Source: Treponema sp. UBA4873
GTDB lineage: Bacteria > Spirochaetota > Spirochaetia > Treponematales > Treponemataceae
DNA: 64,000 bases
Direction of reading: 5' to 3'
Assembly (NCBI GenBank): GCA_002399405.1
Contig: DHDP01000019.1
Coordinates: 1 to 64,000 of the forward strand
The first letter of the stretch is position 1. Each line of letters starts with the position of its first letter. Shown in pieces: positions 16,757 to 24,676 of this stretch. The translations under genes and the position numbers were made by a program. The notes below the pieces were generated by a model that was given only the letters and a program-made list of their open reading frames with translations, was not told the DNA's origin and did no database searches.

Positions 16757-17464
16757 TTACCTTCTCACGATCCGGTTTTCGTGCAGCCATGCGAGCACCC
16801 GGCCGAATATATGAAACGTCCTGACGGCCTCATCCGAGCCGCCGTCAAGGGTCTTTATCAGCTCAGCTTTTGCAAGGTCCGGCGTCTGGACGCTGTATAT
16901 CTGGATGCGGCGGCTGATCTGATCAAACTTTACGAGTTTACAATAAACGTTACCGTCAAGAGCGAAGACATAGAGATCGTCCTGCAGGTCCTGTGCGGTC
17001 TGTCCGTCGAACAGGATAACATCCCCGTCGTTTATCCCTGCTCCGACCATACTCGTACCCCGTACCCGGAATGCGTATATCTTTGCACCTTTCGGGGCCG
17101 GCACGATGGAAATCGGTTCGATGTATTCTTCTATATTGTCTGCATCACCCCATGACTGCCCGGGACCGCAGGATACAGTCTGCCTCAGTAGCGGGATTTT
17201 ATCCTGTGTAGCAGACGGGGCGGTTTCGGCTGTATCTGTAAAAAACATTTCACCTGAACCTGTTAATAGCCAATTTGGGTCAATACCTTTCTCAATGAGC
17301 TTAACTTTTATATCATCAGGTAAATTTCTTTCCCCTTTTTCATATCTGGCATAAGTCTGGGGCATCAAGGACAGAAGATCGGCAAATTTCTTTTGTTCAT
17401 TATAACCAAGATGTTCTCTAATGATTCTTAATCTATCTCCAATTTGTATATCTAAATCACTCAT
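16757..17464 (-). CDS. Prophage repressor, LexA/CI-type, self-cleaving
   Basis: The 235-residue protein has an N-terminal XRE-type helix-turn-helix ('KFADLLSLMPQTYARYEKGERN', about residues 26-47) and a C-terminal S24 peptidase domain. The cleavage site is Cys99-Gly100, the nucleophile is Ser138 in 'RGTSM', and the general base is Lys176. The Ser-Lys spacing of 38 is that of LexA-like enzymes (37 in LexA). It represses the early promoter and its own by binding the palindromes next to its start, and should be inactivated through RecA during DNA damage. Such a SOS-linked switch differs from the Mu repressor, which is not self-cleaving. Confidence 0.92.
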   Translation of the reverse strand: MSDLDIQIGDRLRIIREHLGYNEQKKFADLLSLMPQTYARYEKGERNLPDDIKVKLIEKGIDPNWLLTGSGEMFFTDTAETAPSATQDKIPLLRQTVSCGPGQSWGDADNIEEYIEPISIVPAPKGAKIYAFRVRGTSMVGAGINDGDVILFDGQTAQDLQDDLYVFALDGNVYCKLVKFDQISRRIQIYSVQTPDLAKAELIKTLDGGSDEAVRTFHIFGRVLAWLHENRIVRR

Positions 17465-17475
17465 AACTAACCTTT

Positions 17476-17495
17476 TTGGTGATTATAATCACCAA
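17476..17495. promoter_or_regulatory. Repressor operator 1 (20-base perfect palindrome)
   Basis: TTGGTGATTA/TAATCACCAA is a perfect 20-base palindrome covering the -10 region of the leftward repressor promoter. Binding here should give negative autoregulation. Confidence 0.8.
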
Positions 17496-17508
17496 TATGT
17501 ATTGACAA
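17480..17508 (-). promoter_or_regulatory. Leftward repressor promoter
   Basis: TTGTCA (17508-17503) is followed by TAATCA (17485-17480) at 17 bases, or by TATAAT (17487-17482) at 15. It shares its -35 region back to back with the rightward early promoter. Confidence 0.6.
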
Positions 17509-17529
17509 TCACCAAAATGGTGATATACT
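17502..17529 (+). promoter_or_regulatory. Rightward early promoter
   Basis: TTGACA (17502-17507) and TATACT (17524-17529) are 16 bases apart. The whole spacer is operator 2, so repressor binding excludes RNA polymerase. Transcription should start near 17536 and drive the leader and the early genes. Confidence 0.85.
17508..17524. promoter_or_regulatory. Repressor operator 2
   Basis: ATCACCA/TGGTGAT with a three-base centre shares the half-site with operator 1 but has a different centre length. It lies exactly between the -35 and -10 boxes of the early promoter. Confidence 0.8.
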
Positions 17530-17536
17530 TTGTATT

Positions 17537-17595
17537 AGTTACGAACCGTAACCAAAAAGTGACAACAATGTAAAAACTGGTTACGGTTCGTAACT
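17537..17595. repeat. 17-base perfect inverted repeat at the early transcript start
   Basis: AGTTACGAACCGTAACC (17537-17553) and its exact complement (17579-17595) are separated by 25 bases. Each arm is also nearly palindromic by itself (GTTAC-n5-GTAAC), so the arms could be two operators for a second regulator such as the Ner-like protein, or one long stem at the 5' end of the early RNA. Confidence 0.75.
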
Positions 17596-18111
17596 CTTAT
17601 ATTATCGGTCCAAACAGGCCGGTTGGTGAGACGAAATAAGAAAACAACGGCGTAAATGCCGTGAGTTTTGAATACAGTTCTTTGACAGTGGTAAACGGTG
17701 CACAGCCCGGAAACGGATGCACTTTTCCTGACTGCCCGGTACTGCAAGCCGAGCGCAGCCAAAAGACAATATTACAGGACAGCCCCGAAACAGAGGGGCT
17801 ACGGTACGAAGTAAGCCAAGAGGCATGAGCGGCGGTCTCTTATTCAGCTGCCAGTCATGATGAGGAGACGGCGCCGGGTAACCGGAGAGACGCAGGTTCA
17901 AATCCTGCCCGTACCTCAAATTATTTTTTAAAAAATGGCAAAAACGGAACAGCAGAAAGCTGTGCGGTGCACGATGTTTTTGCCTGGCTGCCGGTCCAAC
18001 AGACCTGCAAAGGGAGATCTCCAAAAGAAGAGACAAGGTACTCCCCGAGCACAACTCTTCGGGGCTCGTCCGACCGCCGCTCGGACAATCTTTTCGATTA
18101 CGGGGGTAAAT
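17596..18111 (+). other. Long structured leader without a coding frame
   Basis: Between the early promoter and the first gene with a ribosome site lie more than 500 bases with no credible protein gene on either strand. They contain several short hairpins (ACGGC/GCCGT near 17645; AGCCCC/GGGGCT at 17781-17800; CCCCGA/TCGGGG and GTCCGA/TCGGAC at about 18040-18090) and the tRNA-like element. The function is unknown. Confidence 0.55.
17803..17915 (+). ncRNA. tRNA-like element (T-arm and acceptor-like ends)
   Basis: A perfect T-arm (GCAGG, loop TTCAAAT, CCTGC at 17892-17908) is followed by CGTACC, which pairs with GGTACG at 17803. Between them are a D-loop-like AAGAGGCA, a GGCGGT/GCTGCC stem, and two extra hairpins (GCC-GTC/GAC-GGC with one bulged base, and CCGG-GTAA-CCGG). 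At 113 bases with no clear 7-base anticodon loop it is not a normal tRNA. It may be a degraded tRNA or a tRNA mimic. Confidence 0.4.
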
Positions 18112-18369
18112 ATGAAAAGAGTGCAATTCCGGTTTGAGCCGGTTATGAAACAGATTGCTGCACGTGCAGAGCAGATGAATGTCTACTCTGATGAGGTTGA
18201 CTGTGAGATGGATTTAGCTGCGGTACATGCAAGGCTACCTCTTGACCTGTATAAGCTCCTGAAGTTCAACGATTTCAATTTTCTGCATGACTGTACAGGA
18301 ATCAGAGACAAACTCAACCGCAGAACAGGAAGCCTGACAGATAACTTCCTTCCGCGCTGTGCAAGGTAG
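18112..18369 (+). CDS. Conserved-looking early phage protein (85 aa)
   Basis: The frame is open further upstream, but GGGGG lies just before the ATG at 18112, which gives an 85-residue protein. It is a compact alpha/beta sequence with 'DVEDCEMDLAAVHARLPLDLYKLL'-like content (Asp/Glu-rich then Leu-rich) and 'NFLHDCTGIRDKLNRRTG'. I think it resembles the DUF6874 group of phage proteins but cannot be sure. It is the first gene after the early leader. Confidence 0.6.
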   Translation: MKRVQFRFEPVMKQIAARAEQMNVYSDEVDCEMDLAAVHARLPLDLYKLLKFNDFNFLHDCTGIRDKLNRRTGSLTDNFLPRCAR

Positions 18370-18432
18370 GAAGTATGAAACAGTTTATAGCAATCCTGCT
18401 TAACTGGCAGTATGAATATAAATTACGGCTTA

Positions 18433-18774
18433 TTATGGGAATATGTGGCCCGAGGAAAGCCGCTGTTCTACTTTGGTTATTACAGTTTGTTCAAATTCTT
18501 GAAACGTTATTTTTGCTTTTGGTTCCATCATATCGTGCATATCGTGCCCACATACGGTATGCAGTACGGTGCACAGCGCTTCCCGTTCATATACAGCACT
18601 CCATTCTGCAACTTTGGAAAACAGAGTCGCTGCAAGTGTTGTACCGGAAAATGGTGAACGGATATACAGTGCTCCGGAAAAATATCGTTCAAGATATTTA
18701 AAAAGAACTATAGCAGGGCCTTCTCCTTTTTCGATCCCCTGCCTGTAAAACCTATCCTTTTCTTTTTCAGTCAA
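18433..18774 (-). CDS. Hypothetical protein encoded against the early operon
   Basis: A 113-residue soluble protein is read from a TTG at 18774, chosen because AGGAGGA lies seven bases upstream; an in-frame ATG at 18825 has no such site. It has normal protein composition: 'EKDRFYRQGIEKGEGPAIVLFKYLERYF' and 'AKITFQEFEQTVITKVEQRL'. A TATACT box lies upstream on the same strand. It is the only leftward gene in the early arm, so it is probably expressed in the lysogen. Function unknown. Confidence 0.55.
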   Translation of the reverse strand: MTEKEKDRFYRQGIEKGEGPAIVLFKYLERYFSGALYIRSPFSGTTLAATLFSKVAEWSAVYEREALCTVLHTVCGHDMHDMMEPKAKITFQEFEQTVITKVEQRLSSGHIFP

Positions 18775-18868
18775 TTTTCCGTCCTCCTGTGATTTATATG
18801 GCTTGTGGTTATTCCAGTATATCACGGGCGGACGGATTTATCTTATTAAACTTACACAGGGGGTGTGT

Positions 18869-18982
18869 ATGGAAAAAACAATTACCGTTCCTCCAGATGG
18901 AGCCGTTCTGGTGGATAGACAAACTGCAGATTATCTGTGGAGTTATCAGTATGACGCTCCAATAGGATTTTCCGGAAAATGA
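18869..18982 (+). CDS. Small early protein (37 aa)
   Basis: A 37-residue protein starts at an ATG preceded by CAGGGGG and ends in an ATGA overlap with the next gene. It has the sequence type of a small soluble phage protein, with 'VLVDRQTADYLWSYQ'. No family recognised. The strong ribosome site and coupling support it. Confidence 0.6.
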   Translation: MEKTITVPPDGAVLVDRQTADYLWSYQYDAPIGFSGK

Positions 18983-19263
18983 AAGCTGATACAGATTTTA
19001 TAGTCCCGGAAAATAATGAAATACTTTGCACTCCTGTGCAAGCAGCATCTTTGTTCGTACAACCATTATCTGCAGAAATTAATTTTATAAAGATTGTTGC
19101 TGATATGCGGCGGCTGCAGAGGGAGTATTTCAGGACTCGCGATCCTGCCCGGTTACGGGATGCAAAAAGCGCGGAAAGCATCGTTGACAGGATGATTAAA
19201 GAATACGACGAGGTACAACAGAAAGCCGCCCAGCCTGATTTATCGGATTTTCAAGGAGAATAA
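18979..19263 (+). CDS. Hypothetical early phage protein (94 aa)
   Basis: A mainly helical 94-residue protein with charged C-terminal half ('RTRDPARLRDAKSAESIVDRMIKEYDEVQ'). It is coupled by ATGA to the 37-residue gene and separated by two bases from the next one, so it belongs to the early operon. I recognise no domain. Confidence 0.65.
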   Translation: MKADTDFIVPENNEILCTPVQAASLFVQPLSAEINFIKIVADMRRLQREYFRTRDPARLRDAKSAESIVDRMIKEYDEVQQKAAQPDLSDFQGE

Positions 19264-19265
19264 AT

Positions 19266-19559
19266 ATGGAAATGACTGATACCGAAATACTGGAGCTTGC
19301 CCAGCGGCAGCGGGTTTTCTCCCTCATGGGGTTTATGCTCCGTACACTCAATCCTGATCTTGATCTGATTGCAAACGTCGGAGAGGACGGCAGGCATGCA
19401 GAACCGCAGGTACGGGGCGGGATTGATTCGGCAGGGATATTCCGGGGAGCGGATATGATTGCAATGACAACCGTAAAAAATGAGCCGACGTATGAAATGC
19501 TGTATGACATTGCATCTATTTATTACTGGACAGTTGAATGTGAAAAACTTGCCGGCTGA
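19266..19559 (+). CDS. Hypothetical early phage protein (97 aa)
   Basis: A 97-residue protein with 'DTEILELAQRQRVFSLMGFML' at the start and 'YDIASIYYWTVECEKLAG' at the end. AAGGAGAA precedes the start. It lies in the early operon before the Ner-like gene. No recognised domain or catalytic motif. Confidence 0.65.
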   Translation: MEMTDTEILELAQRQRVFSLMGFMLRTLNPDLDLIANVGEDGRHAEPQVRGGIDSAGIFRGADMIAMTTVKNEPTYEMLYDIASIYYWTVECEKLAG

Positions 19560-19582
19560 TTTTACTATACAAGGAGGACGCC

Positions 19583-19876
19583 ATGTTTTTGGGAGATTCA
19601 CAGCCGCTGCCGGTCGACATTGACAGGAAACGGCGCGTCATGGTTGAACTGGCAAAACGAGGCATGACCATAACCGATATTGCTGCCCGTGCAGGTGTTT
19701 CAAGACCGTTTGCATCTGCGATTATCAGCGGACGCAAACGGTACCCGGGCTGCGAGCATAAGATTGCCGAACTGCTCAAGCTGCCGTGCGACTATCTGTT
19801 TCCTCCGCGGTCGCAGCTTGAGATTGACGAAATGCGGAGGGCGGAAGCGCGGCGGAAACTGCGGGGCGCTGCATGA
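19583..19876 (+). CDS. Ner-like helix-turn-helix regulator
   Basis: This 97-residue protein contains the HTH core 'ITDIAARAGVSRPFASAIISGRKR' (about residues 34-57) followed by 'EHKIAELLKLPCDYLFPPR', the pattern of Ner/Nlp winged-helix proteins of transposable phages. In Mu, Ner turns down early and repressor transcription (known). GGAGGA precedes the ATG, and the stop overlaps the MuA start by 4 bases. A candidate target is the GTTACG inverted repeat near 17.54-17.60 kb. Confidence 0.8.
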   Translation: MFLGDSQPLPVDIDRKRRVMVELAKRGMTITDIAARAGVSRPFASAIISGRKRYPGCEHKIAELLKLPCDYLFPPRSQLEIDEMRRAEARRKLRGAA

Positions 19877-21804
19877 CGGGAACGGTAAAAACAATCGACT
19901 GCGCGGCCGCTCTGCGGATTACAAAAAAGTCGCTGCTGGAACGCGCGGAAAAGGAACACTGGCCGTGCGTCAGAAAAGGAAACGCGCTGCTCTGGGTGGA
20001 AAACAGGCTGCCGCTTGACGTGCGGTTTGCGCTCCAGTGCGGGGCACCGCAAACTCTGCCGGAGAAAGAACCAGTGGACATACGGCAGGATGTCTATACG
20101 AATGCGGACGACAAAAAACGGGAAACTGCCAACTGGCGTTCGTCGCTCATTTTTGAATATAAAAACTACGGCGGAAACGTCCAGAGTTTTATTGAGGCAT
20201 ACAACCACGGTGATGTAAATCCCCTGCTGCTGTCAAAGCTCGGGCAGCTTTCGGTACCTACGTTTTACCGCTGGTTGAAAGAGTTCAAAGCAGACGGCGC
20301 AAGCGGCGTAATCCCAAAATACGGAATTAACCGTGGAGGAGCCGGAGAATCGCTTTCCGACATTGAAAAGGATTTACTCCGCACGTTCTGGTTGAAAGAT
20401 ACACAGCCGAGCGTTTCACATGCGCTCATGCTCATGAAAGTAAACGTTCCCTATTCGGTATGCACCTATCAGACTGCATCGCGGTACCTTAAACAGATAC
20501 CTCCGGTAATCGCCGACTACTACCGGAAGGGAAAATCACGGTTTGAAAATGCGCACCTGCCGTATATGGAACAGGATATTGAGCGGTACAAGTCGCTTGA
20601 CTGTGTTGTGTCGGATCACCACTGCCTTGACTGCGTATGCATGTACCACGGCCAGCTTATGCGCCCGTGGATAACAACGATGCAGGACTACCGCAGCGGG
20701 AAAGTACTCGGCTGGTGTGTTTGCGCGAAGCCGTCCAGCCTGTCGATTATCGTTGCTTATTACATGACGGTGATACGGTACGGCATCCCGCTCGGGTTGC
20801 TGTTCGACAACGGCAAAGACTACCATTCAAAACTGCTGCAGGGACACAATGAGGCAATCAAAGTGCTGACGCCGGAAGGTATTACGGAAGAACAGGAAGT
20901 GTATTTCAACGGTGTCTTTACGAATATAGGCAGCACGGTGAATTTTACCCGGGTCTATAACGGTAAATCAAAGGGGCGTCAGGAGCGGTATTTCCGTGTC
21001 ATCGGCGAGTACCTTGCAAAAGATTTCGGAACGTATGTCGGCAGTGATTCGCGTTCCCGTCCGGAAGAAGCGCAGCTCATGTGGCGGGGCATTAACGGCA
21101 TGGAGCAGCGGCACGACATCCCTGACTGGCAGGAATTTGTTAAATCGGCCAACTGTATGGTCGAGTACATCAACGACAAAATGCCGTGTACGGGCAAGGG
21201 AATGAACGGGAAGACGCGCAGTGAAGTTTTCGATATGTACCTGCCGTCAGACGTACGCCATGCAACGAAGGAAATGCTGCAGGCCGCGCTTGTTACCGGG
21301 GATATCCGCAGGTGCGGACGGAACGGTGTAAAGATAGGCGGTACGAACTACTGGTCACCCGACCTTGCGATGTATTCAGGGCAGGATGTAATCGTCCGCA
21401 CGTCGCTTGTCATAGACAACGAAGTTCAGATTTATGATCCGCACGGAAAGTTTGTATGTACGGCTTACGGTGACTACTTCAAGGAATCGGGAGATTTCAA
21501 AACCGATATTGCACGGCTCGAAGGGGCGCGGAAACGTTCGCTTGCGCTTATTGCAGAACAGGGAACGAACGAGGTGCAGCCTGCACCGGAATACCGGTCG
21601 ATGGTTGCAGCGGCGGAGCATATGTACGGCGACGCCAGCCTGCCGGATGTGGACAAAGTGCTGGAACTGCCGGAAGCTGCCGGACAGGCGGGGCCTGTCT
21701 ACGGACCTGCTCCGGCATCCGGACCGCAGTCGGCAGAACAGCATAAGAATAAAAGCAGTCTTATCGACCCGTTTGAAGTGACGGACGATAAAGCTTATTT
21801 GTAA
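19873..21804 (+). CDS. muA: Mu-type DDE transposase A subunit
   Basis: The 643-residue protein carries out strand transfer for integration and replicative transposition. Residues 1-60 form the Mu-type winged HTH ('DCAAALRITKKSLLERAEKE'), which can bind an internal regulatory or end site. The catalytic triad reads Asp248 (in 'VVSD'), Asp312 (in 'LLFDNGKDY') and Glu371 (in 'GRQERYF'), with spacings close to those of MuA (269, 336, 392). A C-terminal Pro/Ala-rich tail may contact MuB. It is coupled to the Ner-like gene and followed directly by muB. All key residues are intact, so it should be active. Confidence 0.95.
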   Translation: MTGTVKTIDCAAALRITKKSLLERAEKEHWPCVRKGNALLWVENRLPLDVRFALQCGAPQTLPEKEPVDIRQDVYTNADDKKRETANWRSSLIFEYKNYGGNVQSFIEAYNHGDVNPLLLSKLGQLSVPTFYRWLKEFKADGASGVIPKYGINRGGAGESLSDIEKDLLRTFWLKDTQPSVSHALMLMKVNVPYSVCTYQTASRYLKQIPPVIADYYRKGKSRFENAHLPYMEQDIERYKSLDCVVSDHHCLDCVCMYHGQLMRPWITTMQDYRSGKVLGWCVCAKPSSLSIIVAYYMTVIRYGIPLGLLFDNGKDYHSKLLQGHNEAIKVLTPEGITEEQEVYFNGVFTNIGSTVNFTRVYNGKSKGRQERYFRVIGEYLAKDFGTYVGSDSRSRPEEAQLMWRGINGMEQRHDIPDWQEFVKSANCMVEYINDKMPCTGKGMNGKTRSEVFDMYLPSDVRHATKEMLQAALVTGDIRRCGRNGVKIGGTNYWSPDLAMYSGQDVIVRTSLVIDNEVQIYDPHGKFVCTAYGDYFKESGDFKTDIARLEGARKRSLALIAEQGTNEVQPAPEYRSMVAAAEHMYGDASLPDVDKVLELPEAAGQAGPVYGPAPASGPQSAEQHKNKSSLIDPFEVTDDKAYL

Positions 21805-21822
21805 TTGATTCAGGGGGCTAGA

Positions 21823-22734
21823 ATGAATCAGGACATTAAAAAAAGGCTCGACGAAGAGCTGGAAAAACTGGGCGTGTCGCAGAACCGCGCAGCTATGGAC
21901 ATGGGATATACCGGTGCGGTGCTCAGCTCGTACCGGTCGGGGAAGTATCTGGGCGACGTGGAAAAGCTGGAAGATGCAATCCTGTCGTGGATTGCCCGAA
22001 ACGAAAAGGCGCTCTCCCGGAAACGGGTACCTGTTGTTGAAACGGATGCACTTAAAATCATGACGAACGCCATAGACACGGCCCATACGGACAGGGACAT
22101 AGCGCTCATCGTCGGGGATGCAGGAGCCGGAAAGTCGAAAGCGGCACAGTATTACGAACAGCACAATCCGACGACGACAATTTACCTGAACATTGTTTCC
22201 GGTACCAACCGCAGGACGCTTATCAACGACATCGCCCGCCACCTGTCACTCGACACGGTACGAGTCCCGCAGCAGACGCTCATACACGAGATATCGGACA
22301 CACTCGCAGGGCGCGACATGGTAGTCATACTCGACGAGGCGGATTATCTCAAAAATGATGCGCTCGAGTTTACCCGGCGCCTCGTATACGACCTGGGACA
22401 GAGCGGACTGGTGCTTATCGGATTACCGCGGCTCAAGGGGATTATCCAGAACCTCAAGAACGATCACCGGCAGCTTGAAAGCAGAATCGGTATTTATCTG
22501 CCGATGGAAGGTCTTACGCAGAAAGATGCTAAAAAAGTTGCCGCGGCGGTATGGCCGAATGTCGACGACGAAGTTATCAGCGCAATTTATAAAATTTCAC
22601 AGACCGACATCCGCCAGTTTACGAAAATCATTGAGCGTGTACAAAACACGATGGCGGTTAATAAGCTGAAGGAACCGACACTTGAAGCGGTTGAAACGGC
22701 GGCCAAGCGCATTATCAGGAGGAACTTCCGGTGA
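21823..22734 (+). CDS. muB: Mu-type target-DNA activator ATPase B subunit
   Basis: The start at 21823 is preceded by CAGGGGG; an in-frame TTG at 21805 is less likely. The 303-residue protein has an N-terminal HTH (about 15-45), an AAA+ ATPase with Walker A 'GDAGAGKS' (98-105) and Walker B 'VVILDEAD' (Asp171-Glu172), and a C-terminal helical domain. MuB binds target DNA in filaments, stimulates MuA and gives target immunity (known). Length matches MuB (about 312). It is immediately downstream of muA. Confidence 0.93.
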   Translation: MNQDIKKRLDEELEKLGVSQNRAAMDMGYTGAVLSSYRSGKYLGDVEKLEDAILSWIARNEKALSRKRVPVVETDALKIMTNAIDTAHTDRDIALIVGDAGAGKSKAAQYYEQHNPTTTIYLNIVSGTNRRTLINDIARHLSLDTVRVPQQTLIHEISDTLAGRDMVVILDEADYLKNDALEFTRRLVYDLGQSGLVLIGLPRLKGIIQNLKNDHRQLESRIGIYLPMEGLTQKDAKKVAAAVWPNVDDEVISAIYKISQTDIRQFTKIIERVQNTMAVNKLKEPTLEAVETAAKRIIRRNFR

Positions 22735-23396
22735 GTACAGAGGTAACGATTGCAAAAGAGCAGCTGCCTGCAAAGGATGTTGTAACCCGTGTTAAAGCCC
22801 TGATTAAAAGCACTGATACGGCGGAAGAAAAAATAAACGGGCTGTTCGTTTCGATGACGCAGGCATACTACGACGCAGGCGAAATTATAAACAACTGGGC
22901 GCAAAGCTATCACGGCAGGCTCAACAAAGATGTTCTTGAACAGGCATTCAAGGTATCGAGCCGGAAAATAAACACGGCTGTTAAAGTGTACCGCACGTTC
23001 CAGAAGACTCCGGACATGATAGCAAACACAACACTTGCCGATGCACTGGCACTTTATAAAGTGAGGAAAGAAGCCGGAGAGCGGCAGCGGATTGAATATG
23101 CGGGGGACGAGAACGCACAGGAGTATGACTGGGACGCGCTGTTTGACCAGAAGCCGCTTGCGAAGGTGAAGCTGGAAAATTACCGGGTGCAGGCGCCGAA
23201 CGATCATGAGCTGTATATCGTCAAGAAAGGGATTAACCAGCCGCTCAAGATTGTGGATGTGTATGCAGTATCAAAGAGCGATAACAACGCGCTGAATATT
23301 GCGCATGACGAAATGCTTAAAGATTTTCAGAAGGCGGCGGAAAAATTCTATTCAGTTTATGAGCGCGAGGAAAACGCGCAGGAGAATGCAGAATGA
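22731..23396 (+). CDS. Hypothetical early phage protein (221 aa)
   Basis: A 221-residue, largely helical acidic protein starts at a GTG overlapping the muB stop codon, with AGGAGGAA upstream. It contains 'VSSRKINTAVKVYRTFQKTP' which could be a DNA-binding helix pair, and a C-terminal helix rich in Glu. Position after muB suggests a role in early replication or host takeover. No family recognised. Confidence 0.65.
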   Translation: MSTEVTIAKEQLPAKDVVTRVKALIKSTDTAEEKINGLFVSMTQAYYDAGEIINNWAQSYHGRLNKDVLEQAFKVSSRKINTAVKVYRTFQKTPDMIANTTLADALALYKVRKEAGERQRIEYAGDENAQEYDWDALFDQKPLAKVKLENYRVQAPNDHELYIVKKGINQPLKIVDVYAVSKSDNNALNIAHDEMLKDFQKAAEKFYSVYEREENAQENAE

Positions 23397-23578
23397 AAAA
23401 ACAGTTGATTGATGCACTTACAAAACTGCTAGAGGACAACGGCTATGAACTTGCTGCAGTCAAAGAGGATAATCCGAGCACTATTCTGGACTCCGCAATC
23501 AGATATAACTACGACATACATATTGATGCCCGGAAGGCGAATAAGGAGGAAAAGAAGGATGCAGATAAGAACGACTGA
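23393..23578 (+). CDS. Small early phage protein (61 aa)
   Basis: A 61-residue protein overlapping the previous gene by ATGA; mixed helix and strand, ending in a Lys/Glu/Asp-rich tail ('KANKEEKKDADKND'). It overlaps the next gene by 20 bases. No domain recognised. Confidence 0.6.
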   Translation: MKKQLIDALTKLLEDNGYELAAVKEDNPSTILDSAIRYNYDIHIDARKANKEEKKDADKND

Positions 23579-23804
23579 AAATCTTCCTCCTTATGACGGT
23601 AGACCGCTGGAGAGGACACGGATAATCGATGATGATCTGCGGATTAAATTACTAACTGAGCACCATTGTAAAATAATTAATCCGGGGTTTATTTATGATA
23701 CGGCTGCCCGGATGTGTGTGAAATACAGATATCAGCCGGAACTGTACTGCTTCTGGAAAAATGTATTTTACCGTGCAGAGTTTTTAAGTGAGGTGACCGC
23801 ATGA
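23559..23804 (+). CDS. Small early phage protein (81 aa)
   Basis: The start at 23559 is chosen because AAGGAGG lies nine bases upstream; the same frame is open further upstream but would overlap the previous gene. The 81-residue protein contains 'LLTEHHCKIINPGFIYDTAARMC' and 'YCFWKNVFYRAEFL', with two His and two Cys residues, perhaps a metal site. It overlaps the next start by ATGA-type coupling. Confidence 0.55.
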   Translation: MQIRTTENLPPYDGRPLERTRIIDDDLRIKLLTEHHCKIINPGFIYDTAARMCVKYRYQPELYCFWKNVFYRAEFLSEVTA

Positions 23805-24085
23805 TACAGATATGGAAGAACGGATTAAAGCCGCCGTATATGGACAGTGCCGAGCCGCATGATTTGAATCCGGATAAGGCGCGTCATGCTGCACAAAGTC
23901 TGTCATATGGAGGTCTGCTTATAGCGGCTGCAGGATATTTTCTTGCGATGAACACCGTCGGGCAGACTCCTGAGCAGATTTGTGAAATGCTCGAGTCTTC
24001 TGTTGCTGACGAAAAAGCCGGAATACGCACACCACTGCGCATTCCGGCAGAATCAAATAACGATGACGGCGGAGACGCCGCCTAG
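23801..24085 (+). CDS. Hypothetical early phage protein (94 aa)
   Basis: The protein has a basic/aromatic N-terminus ('WKNGLKPPYMD'), a moderately hydrophobic middle 'GGLLIAAAGYFLAM' that is too short for a certain membrane span, and an acidic end. It is coupled to the previous gene. Function unknown. Confidence 0.6.
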   Translation: MIQIWKNGLKPPYMDSAEPHDLNPDKARHAAQSLSYGGLLIAAAGYFLAMNTVGQTPEQICEMLESSVADEKAGIRTPLRIPAESNNDDGGDAA

Positions 24086-24111
24086 AAAAATATATCACAA
24101 GGAGAATGATT

Positions 24112-24624
24112 ATGGGAATAAGGTACAAACCTGATGCTGCCGGAAAGTTGGAATCTGTTGACGATGTGAACATGGCACTGCGTGACATAGGTCTTGCTGA
24201 GCGGGAAATTGAAACAATCAATACAGCTCTTACGAAGGAAACGGCAAAACTGAAAAGTGATGCAGAAAAAAATGCTGAACCGTTCAGAAAGCAGATTGCA
24301 GACCTTTCGACACGTATTCAGGCATACGCCGAATATAACAAGACTGACTTGTTTAAGGATAAGAAAACGATGGAACTTTCATTCGGTTCTTTCGGTTATC
24401 GGAAAAGTACGAAAATCAGCGTGAAAAAAACGACACTTGAGCTTATGAAAAAACTCAAGCTTACAAAGTTCATCCGTATAAAAGAAGAACCTGACAAGGA
24501 CAAGATGGCAGATATGAGTGATGAATCTCTGAGCCAGATTGATGCCTGCAGAAAGGTCACAGATGATTTCTTCTGTGAAGCAAAAACAGAATCAGTTTCG
24601 CAAGATACTGCACAGATTGCTTAA
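24112..24624 (+). CDS. gam: Gam-like host-nuclease inhibitor
   Basis: The 170-residue protein, started at 24112 after AAGGAG, is an elongated helical protein with the Gam pattern: an N-terminal coiled-coil ('IGLAEREIETINTALTKETAKLK'), a core strand pair 'MELSFGSFGYRKSTKISVKK' and a C-terminal helical region. Mu Gam coats DNA ends and blocks exonuclease attack and is related to Ku (known). It lies in the semi-essential early region as in Mu. Confidence 0.88.
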   Translation: MGIRYKPDAAGKLESVDDVNMALRDIGLAEREIETINTALTKETAKLKSDAEKNAEPFRKQIADLSTRIQAYAEYNKTDLFKDKKTMELSFGSFGYRKSTKISVKKTTLELMKKLKLTKFIRIKEEPDKDKMADMSDESLSQIDACRKVTDDFFCEAKTESVSQDTAQIA

Positions 24625-24676
24625 AACAACGCGAGGCCGTTCTGGATGTCCGGCTTCACGCTGCAGGGGGAGGCAT

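Noticed and set aside
17602..18126. A 174-codon open frame on the minus strand
   Set aside because: It reads the reverse of the tRNA-like element and hairpins, giving a 'GQDLNLR'-type sequence known as a false translation of tRNA genes; no ribosome site.
18375..18701. A 108-codon open frame on the plus strand
   Set aside because: It overlaps the minus-strand gene, which has a much better ribosome site and normal composition; the plus frame is hydrophobic in an irregular way and has no ribosome site.
21376..22242. A 288-codon open frame on the minus strand
   Set aside because: Antisense to muA/muB, which carry intact catalytic motifs; composition is that of a shadow frame.
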